64,000 bases of DNA from Diaphorobacter caeni (lineage in GTDB: Bacteria > Pseudomonadota > Gammaproteobacteria > Burkholderiales > Burkholderiaceae_C), in the NCBI RefSeq assembly GCF_015354245.1, contig NZ_JADKYZ010000005.1, positions 62,001-126,000 of the forward strand, given 5' to 3'. Positions 8,225 through 17,554 of the stretch are shown one piece after another (the stretch's first letter is position 1; each line of letters begins with the position of its first letter). The notes below the pieces were generated by a model. The model was not told the DNA's origin and did no database searches. It saw nothing but the letters and a program-made list of their open reading frames with translations. Made by a program: the position numbers and the translations under genes.

Positions 8225-9331
8225 ATGGAGTTCGTGTGTACATCCAAGCACCTCAACTCGGCTTACATCACTGCTTTGGATGTGTCGGGACGAGAGCATC
8301 TGGTTGTGATTGCCAAAGCTTCATGGACCATTCCTGTGGCAGGGCAGCGTCCGCGTCCCTTGCCGCCTCAGCCTTTGCTGGATGCTGATGAGTATTACGG
8401 TGAACCGGGCGAATCGGCACTGCGCTGTGGCGACGACTACGCACGCTTCAAGCCACGTTGTGACGTAATCTTCGATGCCGTGGCGCATGCGCCGTTTGGA
8501 AAATCGGTCAAGGAATTGGATGTGGGGGTGCAGGTGGGCGCGTTGCAGAAGGTGATTCGAGTCACCGGAGCACGTCGTTGGAAAAGTTCGCTGACAGGTT
8601 GGGGGTTATCCGCAGCGGAGCCATTCACGAGCATGCCATTGCATTTTGGACTAGCTTTTGGGGGAACTCGCTATTACGAGCAGCGAGGTCAAAAATTTGC
8701 AGAGGCGTTGTTCACCAATCCGGTAGGTCAGGGGTGGGCGGGCGACAAAACACGTGAGTCCATGGCTGGACAGGCGGTTGCCAATCTGGCCCATCCCGGA
8801 GCTCCAATCAAACGACCGGACGACTCACTTTCGCCCATAGCTTTGAGCGCGATTGGACGACATTGGATGCCACGTGCCAAATTGGGAGGTACTTATGACG
8901 ATTCTTGGCGGCGAGAAGTGGCACCTTTTCTTCCCGAAGACTTTGACGTGCAATTCGAGCAAGCAGCATCCGAGGATCAGCAGGTGCCTCATCTGAACGG
9001 AGGGGAAGAAGTGCAGCTCATACATATTTTGCGAAATCAGCCAAAACTGCATTTCACTTTACCGATACTGAATCAGATGAAAGTACGAGTCCTGCGCAAA
9101 GACTTCAGTACGGAAACCTTGCCTGCGGTGGCAGACACGTTGTTTTTTGAAACCGAGATGCAGCGGTTTTCCGTGACTTGGCGCGCCAGCACCCCGATAC
9201 GCAGACGTATTCAAGAATTTGATACGGTGGCTGTCGGTGCTGTGGATCCACATTGGTGGCATATGAAGACGATGGGACTGGATGTGTCTGGAGGCTGTCT
9301 TGGGTGTGCAAAAGAAAGTGAAACTACATGA
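8225..9331 (+). CDS. DUF2169-domain T6SS effector-loading protein
   Basis: 368 residues. The opening (ALDVSGREHLVVIAKASWTIP) and the GLAFGGT, LPEDFDVQFEQAA and HWWHMKTMGLD segments fit DUF2169, a family nearly always encoded between vgrG and PAAR-like or effector genes. Family members are thought to act as adaptors or chaperones that mount effectors on the spike; the specific partner here (the 10812 gene) is inferred from order. The C-terminus ends in a Cys-containing tail (GGCLGCAKES). The stop overlaps the next start (ATGA at 9328-9331). Confidence 0.85.
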   Translation: MEFVCTSKHLNSAYITALDVSGREHLVVIAKASWTIPVAGQRPRPLPPQPLLDADEYYGEPGESALRCGDDYARFKPRCDVIFDAVAHAPFGKSVKELDVGVQVGALQKVIRVTGARRWKSSLTGWGLSAAEPFTSMPLHFGLAFGGTRYYEQRGQKFAEALFTNPVGQGWAGDKTRESMAGQAVANLAHPGAPIKRPDDSLSPIALSAIGRHWMPRAKLGGTYDDSWRREVAPFLPEDFDVQFEQAASEDQQVPHLNGGEEVQLIHILRNQPKLHFTLPILNQMKVRVLRKDFSTETLPAVADTLFFETEMQRFSVTWRASTPIRRRIQEFDTVAVGAVDPHWWHMKTMGLDVSGGCLGCAKESETT

Positions 9332-10398
9332 ACAATAAAGTCACCTTGGGGGGGGACTCATGCGATAGGTTCCGGGACATGCGAGTTGTGGGATCGGGTA
9401 TTTGTTGTGCGGTGGGCCTCAACGCCGAGTCGGCCAGTTGTGCGCTGCGCGCAGGAATGGACCACTTTCGCGAAAGCGACTTTATTTCGAATGACGGCTC
9501 TCCTATAAGGATTGCCCGCATTGAAGGAGAAAGTCGTTGGGGGGCTGCAAGGTTGGCTCAATGGGCCAAGTACGCGCTTGAAGAATGCCTGGATTCGGTG
9601 GCTGTTGAAGAGAGAACGTCCATTCCGGTTGTGTTGATGACATGTGATCTGCAGCGTCCGATGGGCGCAGAACAGATTCAGTTCGAAACTGCCAGATCTG
9701 CTCAGGAAGCCTTGTGTCTGCGTTTCGCTCAAGGTTCTCTAATCATCCCAGGAGGGCGAGGCGGATTCAGTACCGGCTTGAGGTATGCCCAAAAAATGAT
9801 GCTGCAGCCGCATGTGCGAAAAGTGATCGTGTTGGGTCTGGACAGCTTTCTCAATTCGGCAAACATCACGCATTACCTTTCCGAGGAACGCCTACTTGCT
9901 TCAGGAAACAGTGATGGATTCATTCCTGGCGAGGCAGCTGCCGCAGTGTTGTTGGAGCGCGCTGACATGTTCGAAGATGCGAGTGGACTTCACATTTCGG
10001 GTATTGGTCACGCTCATGAAGAAGGTCGATTCGATGGCAGTGTTCCAAGTCGCTCCAAGGGGATGAGTGCCGCAATGAGAGAGGCATTGGTTCAGGCAAA
10101 TGCCACGCTCAACGATGTGGATTTCAGGATCAGCGACCAGAACGGGGAGGCATTTTTTGCGAAGGATGCGGCCAATGCGTTAACGCGAGTGGCGGAATCT
10201 GGTGGAACGTTGCCTGAGTTATTGACGATTGCAGATTGCGTTGGAGAAGTCGGTTCTGCTTGCGGGCCGCTGATGTTGGCATGGATGCACCGGTACATGC
10301 CCCATCCGGATGCTCCTGGTTCTGTGGGAATGATGCATTTGGCCAGTGACGACGGGGACCGCAGCGCAGTGATCCTAAGACAGCATGCGTTGATTTGA
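9328..10398 (+). CDS. Degenerate beta-ketoacyl-synthase-fold (thiolase-like) T6SS-associated protein
   Basis: 356 residues with the overall KAS/thiolase order: GSGICCAVGLNAESASCALRAG near the N-terminus, GGRGGFSTGLRYAQ at the nucleophile-elbow position, VLGLDSFLN, and GFIPGEAAAAVLLER. The canonical Cys-His-His triad is not apparent: the elbow region has Ser/Thr rather than Cys, and no HGT-type histidine motif is seen. Proteins like this recur in vgrG/DUF2169/DUF4150 clusters, where a structural or adaptor role is more likely than fatty-acid synthesis. It is translationally coupled to DUF2169. Confidence 0.75.
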   Translation: MNNKVTLGGDSCDRFRDMRVVGSGICCAVGLNAESASCALRAGMDHFRESDFISNDGSPIRIARIEGESRWGAARLAQWAKYALEECLDSVAVEERTSIPVVLMTCDLQRPMGAEQIQFETARSAQEALCLRFAQGSLIIPGGRGGFSTGLRYAQKMMLQPHVRKVIVLGLDSFLNSANITHYLSEERLLASGNSDGFIPGEAAAAVLLERADMFEDASGLHISGIGHAHEEGRFDGSVPSRSKGMSAAMREALVQANATLNDVDFRISDQNGEAFFAKDAANALTRVAESGGTLPELLTIADCVGEVGSACGPLMLAWMHRYMPHPDAPGSVGMMHLASDDGDRSAVILRQHALI

Positions 10399-10410
10399 TG
10401 GGGATTCACG

Positions 10411-10800
10411 ATGGAAACACATGTGTACGCCAATGAAAATGAATTCTGTTCGAAGGCCGCCAATGGCGTATCTCGAGCCGCATCTCCGGATCCGTGCTGG
10501 AGCCCGCCTCCGCCCAGTGGAGGCCCTAAACCCACGAACTATCGAAACACTGCACACGCCAGAAATCTGCAAAATGGCTCAAAGACAGTCTTTGTTTGCG
10601 GAACACCAATTGCAAAGAAGCACGTCTCTTATTTGGCAAACAGTACCGGCAATGAGGCAGCAACGTGGTTCCTGGGGATGGGGTTGGTCAGCCACATCAT
10701 CAAGGGAAAGGCGTATTTCATTGACTGGTCACCAGATGTGAAGGTGGAAGGACTCAATGTTTGCCGCCATACCGATCCTATGACTCATAACCATTTTTGA
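10411..10800 (+). CDS. DUF4150 / PAAR-like spike cap protein
   Basis: 129 residues that follow the DUF4150 pattern over their whole length: VYANENEFCSKA at the start, PDPCWSPPPPSGG, PTNYRNTAHARNLQNGSKTV, GTPIAKKHVSYLANSTGNEA, IKGKAYFIDWSPDVKVEGLNV and a final RHTDPMTHNHF. DUF4150 proteins fold like PAAR proteins and sharpen the VgrG tip, usually linking it to the effector encoded next. The following gene, only 11 bp downstream, is the putative effector. A stand-alone cap rather than a fusion implies non-covalent effector loading. Confidence 0.9.
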   Translation: METHVYANENEFCSKAANGVSRAASPDPCWSPPPPSGGPKPTNYRNTAHARNLQNGSKTVFVCGTPIAKKHVSYLANSTGNEAATWFLGMGLVSHIIKGKAYFIDWSPDVKVEGLNVCRHTDPMTHNHF

Positions 10801-10811
10801 GGCATTAAAAT

Positions 10812-12023
10812 ATGGCCGGCCCACCTAATACTCCTGCAAATATCTATTTGGATACCCCAAGTTTAAGACGTGCTTGTGGAAAAGAGTCCGAACGCATTAA
10901 GAATAATTGCAAAAAAAACAATAAAAACAAATCTCCATTGGCTGAAAAGCTAATGGGCAAAAAAGCAACAGACAAACTCAATGAGCTGAAGAAAAAAATG
11001 GGCGCGCACTCTCCGGAGTGGCTTGTCGAACATTGCGATGGTCTGTGGATGAAGCCTGTTTCCCCAAAGGTATCTGGCGAAATAAAGGAGCTGGGGGATA
11101 GTCTAAAGAAAATGGATCCAGATGAACTGCTAAAAGCAGCATCTGAATCGATGGATCACGCAAAAGCTCTGCTGGAGAATGCATTAAAGGAAATCGCCAA
11201 GGATACGGCAACGAAGACAGCTACTAAGGCCGCTGGTAGATGGGGAATTGGCGCACTTTTTGGTCCAATTGGTGCAGCGGTCGCTACTGTGGTCAATGTT
11301 GTCGACACGGCAATTACAGCCGTCGAAGTGGCTGGGAACGTGATGGAGTTTCGTAAGGAAATAGAGAGCTTGAAGAAGCTGTTGGATGATTTCCCGAAAG
11401 CTCTTCGACAATTGGCAAATGATGCTGCTAATAATCCACAAAAAGCAATTGCGGATGCGATGTCGATCATTTCAAATTTGAATGATTGTGTCCGTGCACG
11501 TCGTTGTCAATTAGTTCCAATGGAAGAAACCCATCTGGGAAAGAAACCAGAAAATTGTGCCGAATTTGGTGAGGATGAAGAAGAGGTCGTTCCAACTGGG
11601 CCAGCGACTGGAAAGGGTTGCTGTCCTGGGCAAACCGGACATCATGTCCTGCCAAGTTCGATGTTTAAAGATTGCCAACTATTTACAAATGGTGGAAAAC
11701 CTTCTGCAAGTTGTGCACATCAAAAAGCCCCTACTGTTTGTGTTGAAGGAGTGAACAACTCTCATGGGTCTCACGGTGCGATACATAATGAACTTGAGAA
11801 ATTGATGGCGAAATATCCAAATGGTGAAATTACCTATAATCAGGCAGTTGATGAGGGCGTGAGTTCAGTGCGCTCTGTTTTTTCAGTGTCAGGCTGTACT
11901 GAGAAATGTTTACGTGCTCAGCTAAAGTCCTTTTATGACAAATACGCAAACTGCTCTCCGCTAAAGGCGAGTTCGGGTAAGGGCGGTCGAGGTCGTGGTG
12001 GTGCCGGAGATGTGGCGGTTTAA
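10812..12023 (+). CDS. Putative T6SS nuclease effector with GHH (HNH/EndoVII-fold-like) toxin domain
   Basis: 403 residues. The N-terminal part is Lys-rich and helical. A hydrophobic Gly/Ala-rich segment (IGALFGPIGAAVATVVNVVD, about 150-170) and an amphipathic helical region follow. The C-terminal domain begins at a GKGCCPGQTGHHVLP motif with G276-H277-H278, followed by an ICVEG-like TVCVEGVNNSHGSHGAIHNELEKLM segment, the arrangement of GHH/HNH-EndoVII toxin domains of polymorphic toxins. Many Cys residues flank the domain. The tail (KGGRGRGG) is basic. GC is far below that of the flanking genes, suggesting horizontal exchange. Nuclease activity is an inference from the motif. Confidence 0.7.
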   Translation: MAGPPNTPANIYLDTPSLRRACGKESERIKNNCKKNNKNKSPLAEKLMGKKATDKLNELKKKMGAHSPEWLVEHCDGLWMKPVSPKVSGEIKELGDSLKKMDPDELLKAASESMDHAKALLENALKEIAKDTATKTATKAAGRWGIGALFGPIGAAVATVVNVVDTAITAVEVAGNVMEFRKEIESLKKLLDDFPKALRQLANDAANNPQKAIADAMSIISNLNDCVRARRCQLVPMEETHLGKKPENCAEFGEDEEEVVPTGPATGKGCCPGQTGHHVLPSSMFKDCQLFTNGGKPSASCAHQKAPTVCVEGVNNSHGSHGAIHNELEKLMAKYPNGEITYNQAVDEGVSSVRSVFSVSGCTEKCLRAQLKSFYDKYANCSPLKASSGKGGRGRGGAGDVAV

Positions 12024-12024
12024 T

Positions 12025-13029
12025 ATGAATAAAAAAGACTTTGATACTTTTTTCAGAAATTTTCATTTTATCGGTTGTGCGGTGAGAAGCAGTAATATCG
12101 TCTATCTTCTCGGGCGGCAGCTGTATGAAAGCGAGGAGGGGGGCGGGTCGCCCGAAGAGCCAGATGTTGATAAACGGGTTATTAATATTGTATTGGACCG
12201 GGTCGGAGCTGGAAGATATGGTCAGTCAACTTTGGCCGACTTTGGTGTTTGTAATATATCTGTGCAGGATTACCCGAAACATCACTCTGTAACAATTGAT
12301 TATCAAGGTCAAGTGTGGGGGCAAGGCAGTGGCATACTTGGGGTGGAAAAATCTATTGGCTATGACTTGGAAAATGGGCCGCAAAGAGGTGGGGTGATAA
12401 GAGTAAAAAAAATTGGATCGCATGTGTATGGCGTTGGTGCTCGCAGGAGTGTCTGTAAACGCCTTGGGGTGGGGGAGTGGAAAGCTGTCTGGGATGGGTT
12501 GCCTATCCCTGTTGTGAAACGCAGCGTGGAATTGAATAATTTTGGTTTCGCGGACATCGATGGATTTGATGAAACTGATATTTATGCGGTTGGTGGAAAT
12601 GGTGATGTATGGCAATTTGATGGAAATAAGTGGAGCCAGATATCTTTTCCGACAAACCAGGATTTAAGAAATGTATGCTGTGGTAAAGATGGGCGAGTGT
12701 ATATCGCTGCTCAAGGGGGGGTGACATACAGGGGGCGGCATGATGTATGGGAAAAAGTGAGCGATGCTTGCACCGCGCAATGGTTTAAGGATATGGTGTG
12801 GTACCAAAATAAACTTTGGGCTACTAATGATTATTCAATCTGGTGTTTGGGGGATAAGGGGTTTAATGAACCAGATTTGCCTGATTTCGTTCGGAGTAGT
12901 GCTGGATCAATGTCAGAGGCAGATGGCATATTGCTTCTCGCAGGTATGTATGGGTCGAGCCTGTATGACGGGGGGAAATGGGTGTCCTTGGTTGACTTGG
13001 TGGATTTGTACAAGAAGTACGGCGCTTGA
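12025..13029 (+). CDS. Beta-propeller-like protein, probable immunity partner of the upstream effector
   Basis: 334 residues from the ATG that follows directly after the effector stop; a longer in-frame start at 11995 would overlap the effector gene. Short beta repeats recur every 40-50 residues (DIYAVGGNGDVWQFDGNKW, GRVYIAAQGGVTYRG, LWATNDYSIWCLGDKG), a WD/Kelch-like propeller pattern. No signal peptide, so cytosolic. Position right behind the effector, low GC and a diverged paralogue at 14995 suggest an immunity protein. Function is inferred from position only. Confidence 0.65.
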   Translation: MNKKDFDTFFRNFHFIGCAVRSSNIVYLLGRQLYESEEGGGSPEEPDVDKRVINIVLDRVGAGRYGQSTLADFGVCNISVQDYPKHHSVTIDYQGQVWGQGSGILGVEKSIGYDLENGPQRGGVIRVKKIGSHVYGVGARRSVCKRLGVGEWKAVWDGLPIPVVKRSVELNNFGFADIDGFDETDIYAVGGNGDVWQFDGNKWSQISFPTNQDLRNVCCGKDGRVYIAAQGGVTYRGRHDVWEKVSDACTAQWFKDMVWYQNKLWATNDYSIWCLGDKGFNEPDLPDFVRSSAGSMSEADGILLLAGMYGSSLYDGGKWVSLVDLVDLYKKYGA

Positions 13030-13181
13030 TACGATAGGGGCTGTAATATCTGAAGTGTTGCGCGACGCTCCTGATTTTTTTGTGCGTGTTTAGTACAATT
13101 ATTTATAGTGTCGCGTTCGAAATCCAAGCGCTCAGTAGTGGAGTGTTTGATAAATTGGAATAAACCGATTTAATATCTCCC

Positions 13182-14534
13182 ATGGAACCCAGCAACGGAA
13201 CTCTGTCGCGTATGCAAAGCATTTCGGCCTTGGTGGAGCGCCACGTCGGCGATGCTGCTTTTTACTGGCAGCAGCACGACAAATCAGGGCACTCGCCATT
13301 GCTTACCTTGGGTGATCTACGTGCATTTGACAGGATTTTGCAAGCCCACTTGGATGGAATCGAGGTTTCACATTCGCAGGGTAGGCGAGAGGCTTTGCAG
13401 GCCTTGCAGCGCTGGCGTGGTCCTGGGGAGATGTTCGTCTGTGCCTCTCTGGCATTTCGCCGCACGCCGCAGGAAGCATCCAAGTACTGGACTGAGATCG
13501 CCAGCGTTCTCAAGACCGATCCGCAGCGCATGTTGCGTGGGCTGATCAGTGCACTGCTATGGGGCGGGCCGGAATCGGCGGCACCTTGGCTAACGTATTT
13601 TACGCAGACGAATCAGCCGGTTGAGTGGCAGGTTGCAGCATGGCGAGCGATTGCGCGTAATCGCAGTTTAGCGGGGATATCTGAGCTGCCGCGCCGTTTT
13701 GAAGCGACGATCACTAGTGAAAATCCTCATTTGCGTGCAGCGGCAATTCGTGCGGCTGCATATATGAATCAAGTAGTTAATTTGGATTCTGTGATGCGGC
13801 AAAACGATCCTATTGCGACTGTGGAAGCTGCTATTTTTTCGTTTCAACAGAATGGAGGCTCTCGTGAGAGCGCGTTGCAAGCTCTCTGGCATAGGGTGTG
13901 GCAGAGTTTGGAGCGTTTGCCTACTTTGACTGGAGCGTTCAAGACAATTGCTATCCATAGGTTAATCCGATGGGTTCGCCATCTTGCTTTGGCCACGCCG
14001 AGGGGGCACGGTGACATTAATCGCTTGTTGGGTTTTTTGCCTTCGCGGCTTGGGCTGGCATTCGTATTGCACCATGGGGATTCGCAACTGCTACCATGGG
14101 TCAAATCTCAGCTCGGCAATCCCGAATGTGCCAGATTAGCTGGATGGACATGGTCGGCGATGACTGGGGTGGACTTGGAGCAGCAGAATCTGGCTTTTGA
14201 CCCCGCTGCATACGACGACGCCATCGCAATGCCTACCGATGATCTGGACCCAGGTCTGTTGTTGCCCAATCCTGCAGCCATTGATCAATATCCTGTTTCT
14301 ACATCTCGACAGGGATTGCAGATCGTGGGTAGACCTATTTCAGCGCGCGTACTGACCGACGTGCTTTTGCAGGCCCCCCAAGGACTTCGATGGATTGCTG
14401 CTCAGCGGTTGAATGAGTTCTCGGCGGAAATCAATGGCGTGACAGTGAACACAAGGGCTCCATTCCGGCAACAGTGGCAAGAGCTATCTGCGTTGCGAAA
14501 CCGCGTGTTCGCCCAAACTCAACTGGCACACTGA
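13182..14534 (+). CDS. TIGR02270-family T6SS-associated helical repeat protein
   Basis: 450 residues, largely alpha-helical with HEAT-like repeats (NPHLRAAAIRAAAYMNQ, DPIATVEAAIFSFQQNGG). The opening (ISALVERHVGDAAFYWQQHD) and the middle (VEWQVAAWRAIARN) resemble the TIGR02270 family, known only from T6SS vgrG clusters. Its job is unknown; helical repeats suggest a scaffold for effector or cap proteins. It starts 152 bp after the first propeller gene, and GC rises again here, so it may be part of the ancestral module with the effector/immunity pair as the exchangeable insert. Confidence 0.75.
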   Translation: MEPSNGTLSRMQSISALVERHVGDAAFYWQQHDKSGHSPLLTLGDLRAFDRILQAHLDGIEVSHSQGRREALQALQRWRGPGEMFVCASLAFRRTPQEASKYWTEIASVLKTDPQRMLRGLISALLWGGPESAAPWLTYFTQTNQPVEWQVAAWRAIARNRSLAGISELPRRFEATITSENPHLRAAAIRAAAYMNQVVNLDSVMRQNDPIATVEAAIFSFQQNGGSRESALQALWHRVWQSLERLPTLTGAFKTIAIHRLIRWVRHLALATPRGHGDINRLLGFLPSRLGLAFVLHHGDSQLLPWVKSQLGNPECARLAGWTWSAMTGVDLEQQNLAFDPAAYDDAIAMPTDDLDPGLLLPNPAAIDQYPVSTSRQGLQIVGRPISARVLTDVLLQAPQGLRWIAAQRLNEFSAEINGVTVNTRAPFRQQWQELSALRNRVFAQTQLAH

Positions 14535-14561
14535 TCCTGTGAATTGGAAGACGTAAACAAT

Positions 14562-14984
14562 ATGCTAATACGACGTCCAGTATTTGACCCATGGAATGAC
14601 GCCGCAGAAATTGGTCGGATTCTTGCGAGGCCATCCGGGCAACTGATTGTGGTTTTAGGAGCTGAGGCTTGGTGCGAAAAATGCCAGTCACTCAAATCCT
14701 CTTTTGAAGAGCTCGCGCTTCAAGCTCCAACGCATGTGGTGATGTTGTGGCTTGATCTGGAAGAGCATGCGGAGTTTCTCGGTGACTACATCCCTGATTC
14801 TTTGCCAGAACTATGCATCTATCAGCGCGGTATGCTGGTCACAAAGGCGCTGTTGGACGGTACGGAGCAATCATTGCATGAGGCGGTGACTGCGACACAT
14901 GATGCAAAGTCGCTCGTAGGCGATGATCCGAAAATATTCGAGAGACTTGTGCGACAGGACTGGGCTCAGTCATCCGGGGTCTGA
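14562..14984 (+). CDS. Thioredoxin-like protein in the T6SS cluster
   Basis: About 140 residues. A thioredoxin-type active site W37-C38-E-K-C41 follows a beta strand (LIVVLGAEAWCEKC), and HVVMLWLDLEEHAEFLGDYIPDSLPELCIYQRG matches the second half of the fold including the region of the cis-proline (SLPELCIY). There is no signal peptide, so it should act in the cytosol. ATG 14562 was chosen because a GGAAG ribosome-binding sequence precedes it; TTG at 14544 is an in-frame alternative. Between TIGR02270 and the second propeller, it may assist folding or redox state of the Cys-rich effector, which is speculation. Confidence 0.75.
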   Translation: MLIRRPVFDPWNDAAEIGRILARPSGQLIVVLGAEAWCEKCQSLKSSFEELALQAPTHVVMLWLDLEEHAEFLGDYIPDSLPELCIYQRGMLVTKALLDGTEQSLHEAVTATHDAKSLVGDDPKIFERLVRQDWAQSSGV

Positions 14985-14994
14985 TAAATAGCCG

Positions 14995-15966
14995 ATGAGT
15001 TCCTCGAAATATCTGAGCGGAAAAATCGTTGAGAGAGGAATTTATTTCTTCTCGTCGCGACTTGATTCTCTATCAAGTGGTTATTATGACGCTGCAATTA
15101 TCTCTGCATGCAAGGAGGGTAAGTTCTTCTATCAACCCAGAGATCTTCAGGTAGAGTCTGTCTGCATTCGCAGGGAAACGATGGAAGAGCCTATTCGTGC
15201 GTCCTGCGTATTACCCCGGTTCAATTCAGTAGTTGGATTTTATCCCAAGGGCGGCGGCGCCAATGATGAGGCATTGCCAAAACCACCCAATTCAGGCGGA
15301 GGGGTCATGGGGCAATTGCGTCAGATTGATGGCTTGCTTTATGCCGCTGGGTCTGTGGGGTGCATCTATCAGCGTATTTCGGCAAATAACTGGAGACTGC
15401 TTTCCAATGGGTTGAATACAAAGGGGATAGAGGAATATCGCAGTGAAGGTTATTCTGCCTTGGAAGCAATTGATTTGATTGAAGGTCAGGCAGTCACTAC
15501 GTGCATCAATGGGGGGCATGGAAAAATATTCATTGCAGGTCATGATGGAAAGGTCTTTTTCTTAAAGGGTGACACATGGATAGAAGTGAACTCCAATACA
15601 AATGCAATTTTGAATGATATTCAGATTGATCAATCTGGAACCGTGTATGTGTCTGGGCGTGGTGGAATTTTGCTGCGTGGCGATGAATTGGGGTTCTCGG
15701 TTATCCCGACGAATCTATCCGAGCATTTGAAAACGATGGCGTTTTTTGAGGGGCGCTTGTATATCGGTAGCGAAAAAGGGCTCTACGTTTTGGATGGTGA
15801 CGTTGTCAAACCAGTGCCCACTATCGAAAAGGGACCGTTCAATTGCGTAGAGTTGGATTCCTATGATGGGGAGTTGCTGGTGGTGAGTGACCGCTGGTTC
15901 ATGGTGTTCGATGGCAAGGATTGGAAAAAAACAGTCGATCCCGACAACCTGAATGTGGTGGATTGA
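14995..15966 (+). CDS. Second beta-propeller-like protein, paralogue of the 12025 gene (orphan immunity candidate)
   Basis: 323 residues starting 10 bp after the thioredoxin-like gene. Repeats such as GKIFIAGHDGKVFFLKGDTW, GTVYVSGRGGILLRGDE and GRLYIGSEKGLYVLDGD align with those of the 12025 protein (GRVYIAAQGGVTYRG), so the two are diverged paralogues. No effector gene lies directly before it. It may be a retained immunity protein against related rivals or against a lost toxin. Low GC, like the first copy. The role is inference. Confidence 0.6.
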   Translation: MSSSKYLSGKIVERGIYFFSSRLDSLSSGYYDAAIISACKEGKFFYQPRDLQVESVCIRRETMEEPIRASCVLPRFNSVVGFYPKGGGANDEALPKPPNSGGGVMGQLRQIDGLLYAAGSVGCIYQRISANNWRLLSNGLNTKGIEEYRSEGYSALEAIDLIEGQAVTTCINGGHGKIFIAGHDGKVFFLKGDTWIEVNSNTNAILNDIQIDQSGTVYVSGRGGILLRGDELGFSVIPTNLSEHLKTMAFFEGRLYIGSEKGLYVLDGDVVKPVPTIEKGPFNCVELDSYDGELLVVSDRWFMVFDGKDWKKTVDPDNLNVVD

Positions 15967-16048
15967 TGGCGATTCTTTTTTCGTGAGGTTCGCGTTGAGC
16001 GTTCGTTCGGCGTTGCAGGAGAGGCCATCGCTGAACTGACGCACCATG

Positions 16049-16074
16049 AAAAAAGGCGGCCCGAAAGCCGCCTT
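16049..16074 (-). terminator. Rho-independent terminator of gdhA
   Basis: Read on the minus strand, AAGGCGGC-TTTCGG-GCCGCCTT forms an 8-bp GC-rich stem followed by a run of T. It lies 44 bp beyond the gdhA stop and could also act on plus-strand transcripts from the T6SS operon. Confidence 0.85.
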
Positions 16075-16117
16075 AGTGTTTTCCGCCGATCAGCGGATCA
16101 GCGAACGAGCGGACCGA

Positions 16118-17422
16118 TCATGGATACAAGCCACGCATCTCACGTGCATGCAGAATCCGCTTGCAGGCCACGATGAAGGTCGCGGTGCGCAGTGTCACCT
16201 TGTGCTCCTGCGCGACGGCCCAGACGCCTGCAAAGGCTTCCTGCATGATGCGCACGAGGCGGGCGTTGATTTCGTCTTCGGTCCAGAAGAAGCTCGAGAA
16301 GTCCTGCACCCATTCGAAGTAGGAGACCGTCACGCCGCCGGCGTTGGCGATTACGTCGGGGAGGACGAGCACGCCCTTGTCGGTGAGGATGTCGTCGGCT
16401 TCGGGTGTCGTCGGGCCGTTGGCGCCTTCGATCACGAGCTTGGCCTTGATCTTGCCTGCGTTGTCCTTGGTGATCTGGCTTTCGAGCGCGGCCGGAATCA
16501 GGATGTCGCAGGTCACGCCCCAGAAGGCGCTGTCTTCCATTTTCTCAGCGCCTGCAAAGCCGCCTACGCCACCCTTCTTGGCGACGTGCGCGAGCAGGGC
16601 GATCACGTCGATGCCCTTGGCGTTGTGGATGGTGCCGGTGTGGTCCTGCACGGCGACGATGAGGGCGCCCGCTTCGGCGAACAGCTTGCCCGCCGTGCCG
16701 CCCACGTTGCCGAAGCCCTGCACCGCCACCTTGGCGCCCTGCACGTTCATGCCCGAGAGCTTGGCCGCTTCCATGCCGACGGTGAACACGCCGCGGCCAG
16801 TGGCTTCCACGCGGCCGAGCGAGCCGCCCAGGTCAACGGGCTTGCCGGTGACGACGCCGGTCGATGTGGCGCCGGTGTTCATCGAGTAGGTGTCCATCAT
16901 CCAGGCCATGATCTGGCCGTTGGTGTTGACGTCGGGTGCGGGGATGTCCTTGGAGGGGCCGATCATCATGCCGATTTCGCTGGTGTAGCGGCGTGTGAGG
17001 CGCTCCAGCTCGGGCATCGAGAGCTTGCGCGGGTCGACGCGGATGCCGCCCTTGGCGCCGCCGTAGGGCACGTTGACGGCGGCGTTCTTCACGCTCATCC
17101 AGGCGGACAGCGCCATCACTTCGGAGAGAGTCACGTCCTGGTGAAAGCGCACGCCGCCCTTGCCGGGGCCGCGGCTCAGGTTGTGCTGCACGCGGTAGCC
17201 TTCAAAGTGCGCGATGGTGCCGTTGTCGAGTTCGATCGGTACGTCAACGACCAGAATGCGTTTGGGGCGCTTGAGCGTTTCCACCCAGCGGGCGAGGTTG
17301 CCCAGGTAGGGGGTGACGCGGTCTACCTGCTGGAGGTAGTTGCCCCAAGGGCCGAGGTGTTCGGCGTCAAGATAGGACGGGAGCGCATGGGAAGCAACGG
17401 AGGTGTCTTTGGATTTGGACAT
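16118..17422 (-). CDS. gdhA: Glutamate dehydrogenase (Glu/Leu/Phe/Val dehydrogenase family)
   Basis: 434 residues. Catalyses reversible oxidative deamination of glutamate to 2-oxoglutarate and ammonia. The substrate-binding and catalytic region is intact: [14 protein letters not shown] with the catalytic Lys, [11 protein letters not shown], then the Rossmann domain [39 protein letters not shown] in the C-terminal part is characteristic of this subgroup, and the length is normal for the hexameric enzyme. It is monocistronic, with its own terminator. Cofactor preference cannot be fixed from the motifs alone. Confidence 0.95.
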   Translation of the reverse strand: MSKSKDTSVASHALPSYLDAEHLGPWGNYLQQVDRVTPYLGNLARWVETLKRPKRILVVDVPIELDNGTIAHFEGYRVQHNLSRGPGKGGVRFHQDVTLSEVMALSAWMSVKNAAVNVPYGGAKGGIRVDPRKLSMPELERLTRRYTSEIGMMIGPSKDIPAPDVNTNGQIMAWMMDTYSMNTGATSTGVVTGKPVDLGGSLGRVEATGRGVFTVGMEAAKLSGMNVQGAKVAVQGFGNVGGTAGKLFAEAGALIVAVQDHTGTIHNAKGIDVIALLAHVAKKGGVGGFAGAEKMEDSAFWGVTCDILIPAALESQITKDNAGKIKAKLVIEGANGPTTPEADDILTDKGVLVLPDVIANAGGVTVSYFEWVQDFSSFFWTEDEINARLVRIMQEAFAGVWAVAQEHKVTLRTATFIVACKRILHAREMRGLYP

Positions 17423-17554
17423 GAGGTTTGCCTTGCGTGATGGTTAAGGGGTCACGACGGAACGCACTGTATTCCTGCCAATTTATCCTGTCCAAGGCCG
17501 CTCTGTATCGTTGTTATGCTTTGAATGCATAACTTTGGGGGGCGCCTTTGGGCG

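Noticed and set aside
11995-12024. Upstream start for the first propeller gene
   Set aside because: It overlaps the effector gene by 29 bp; ATG 12025 directly follows the effector stop.
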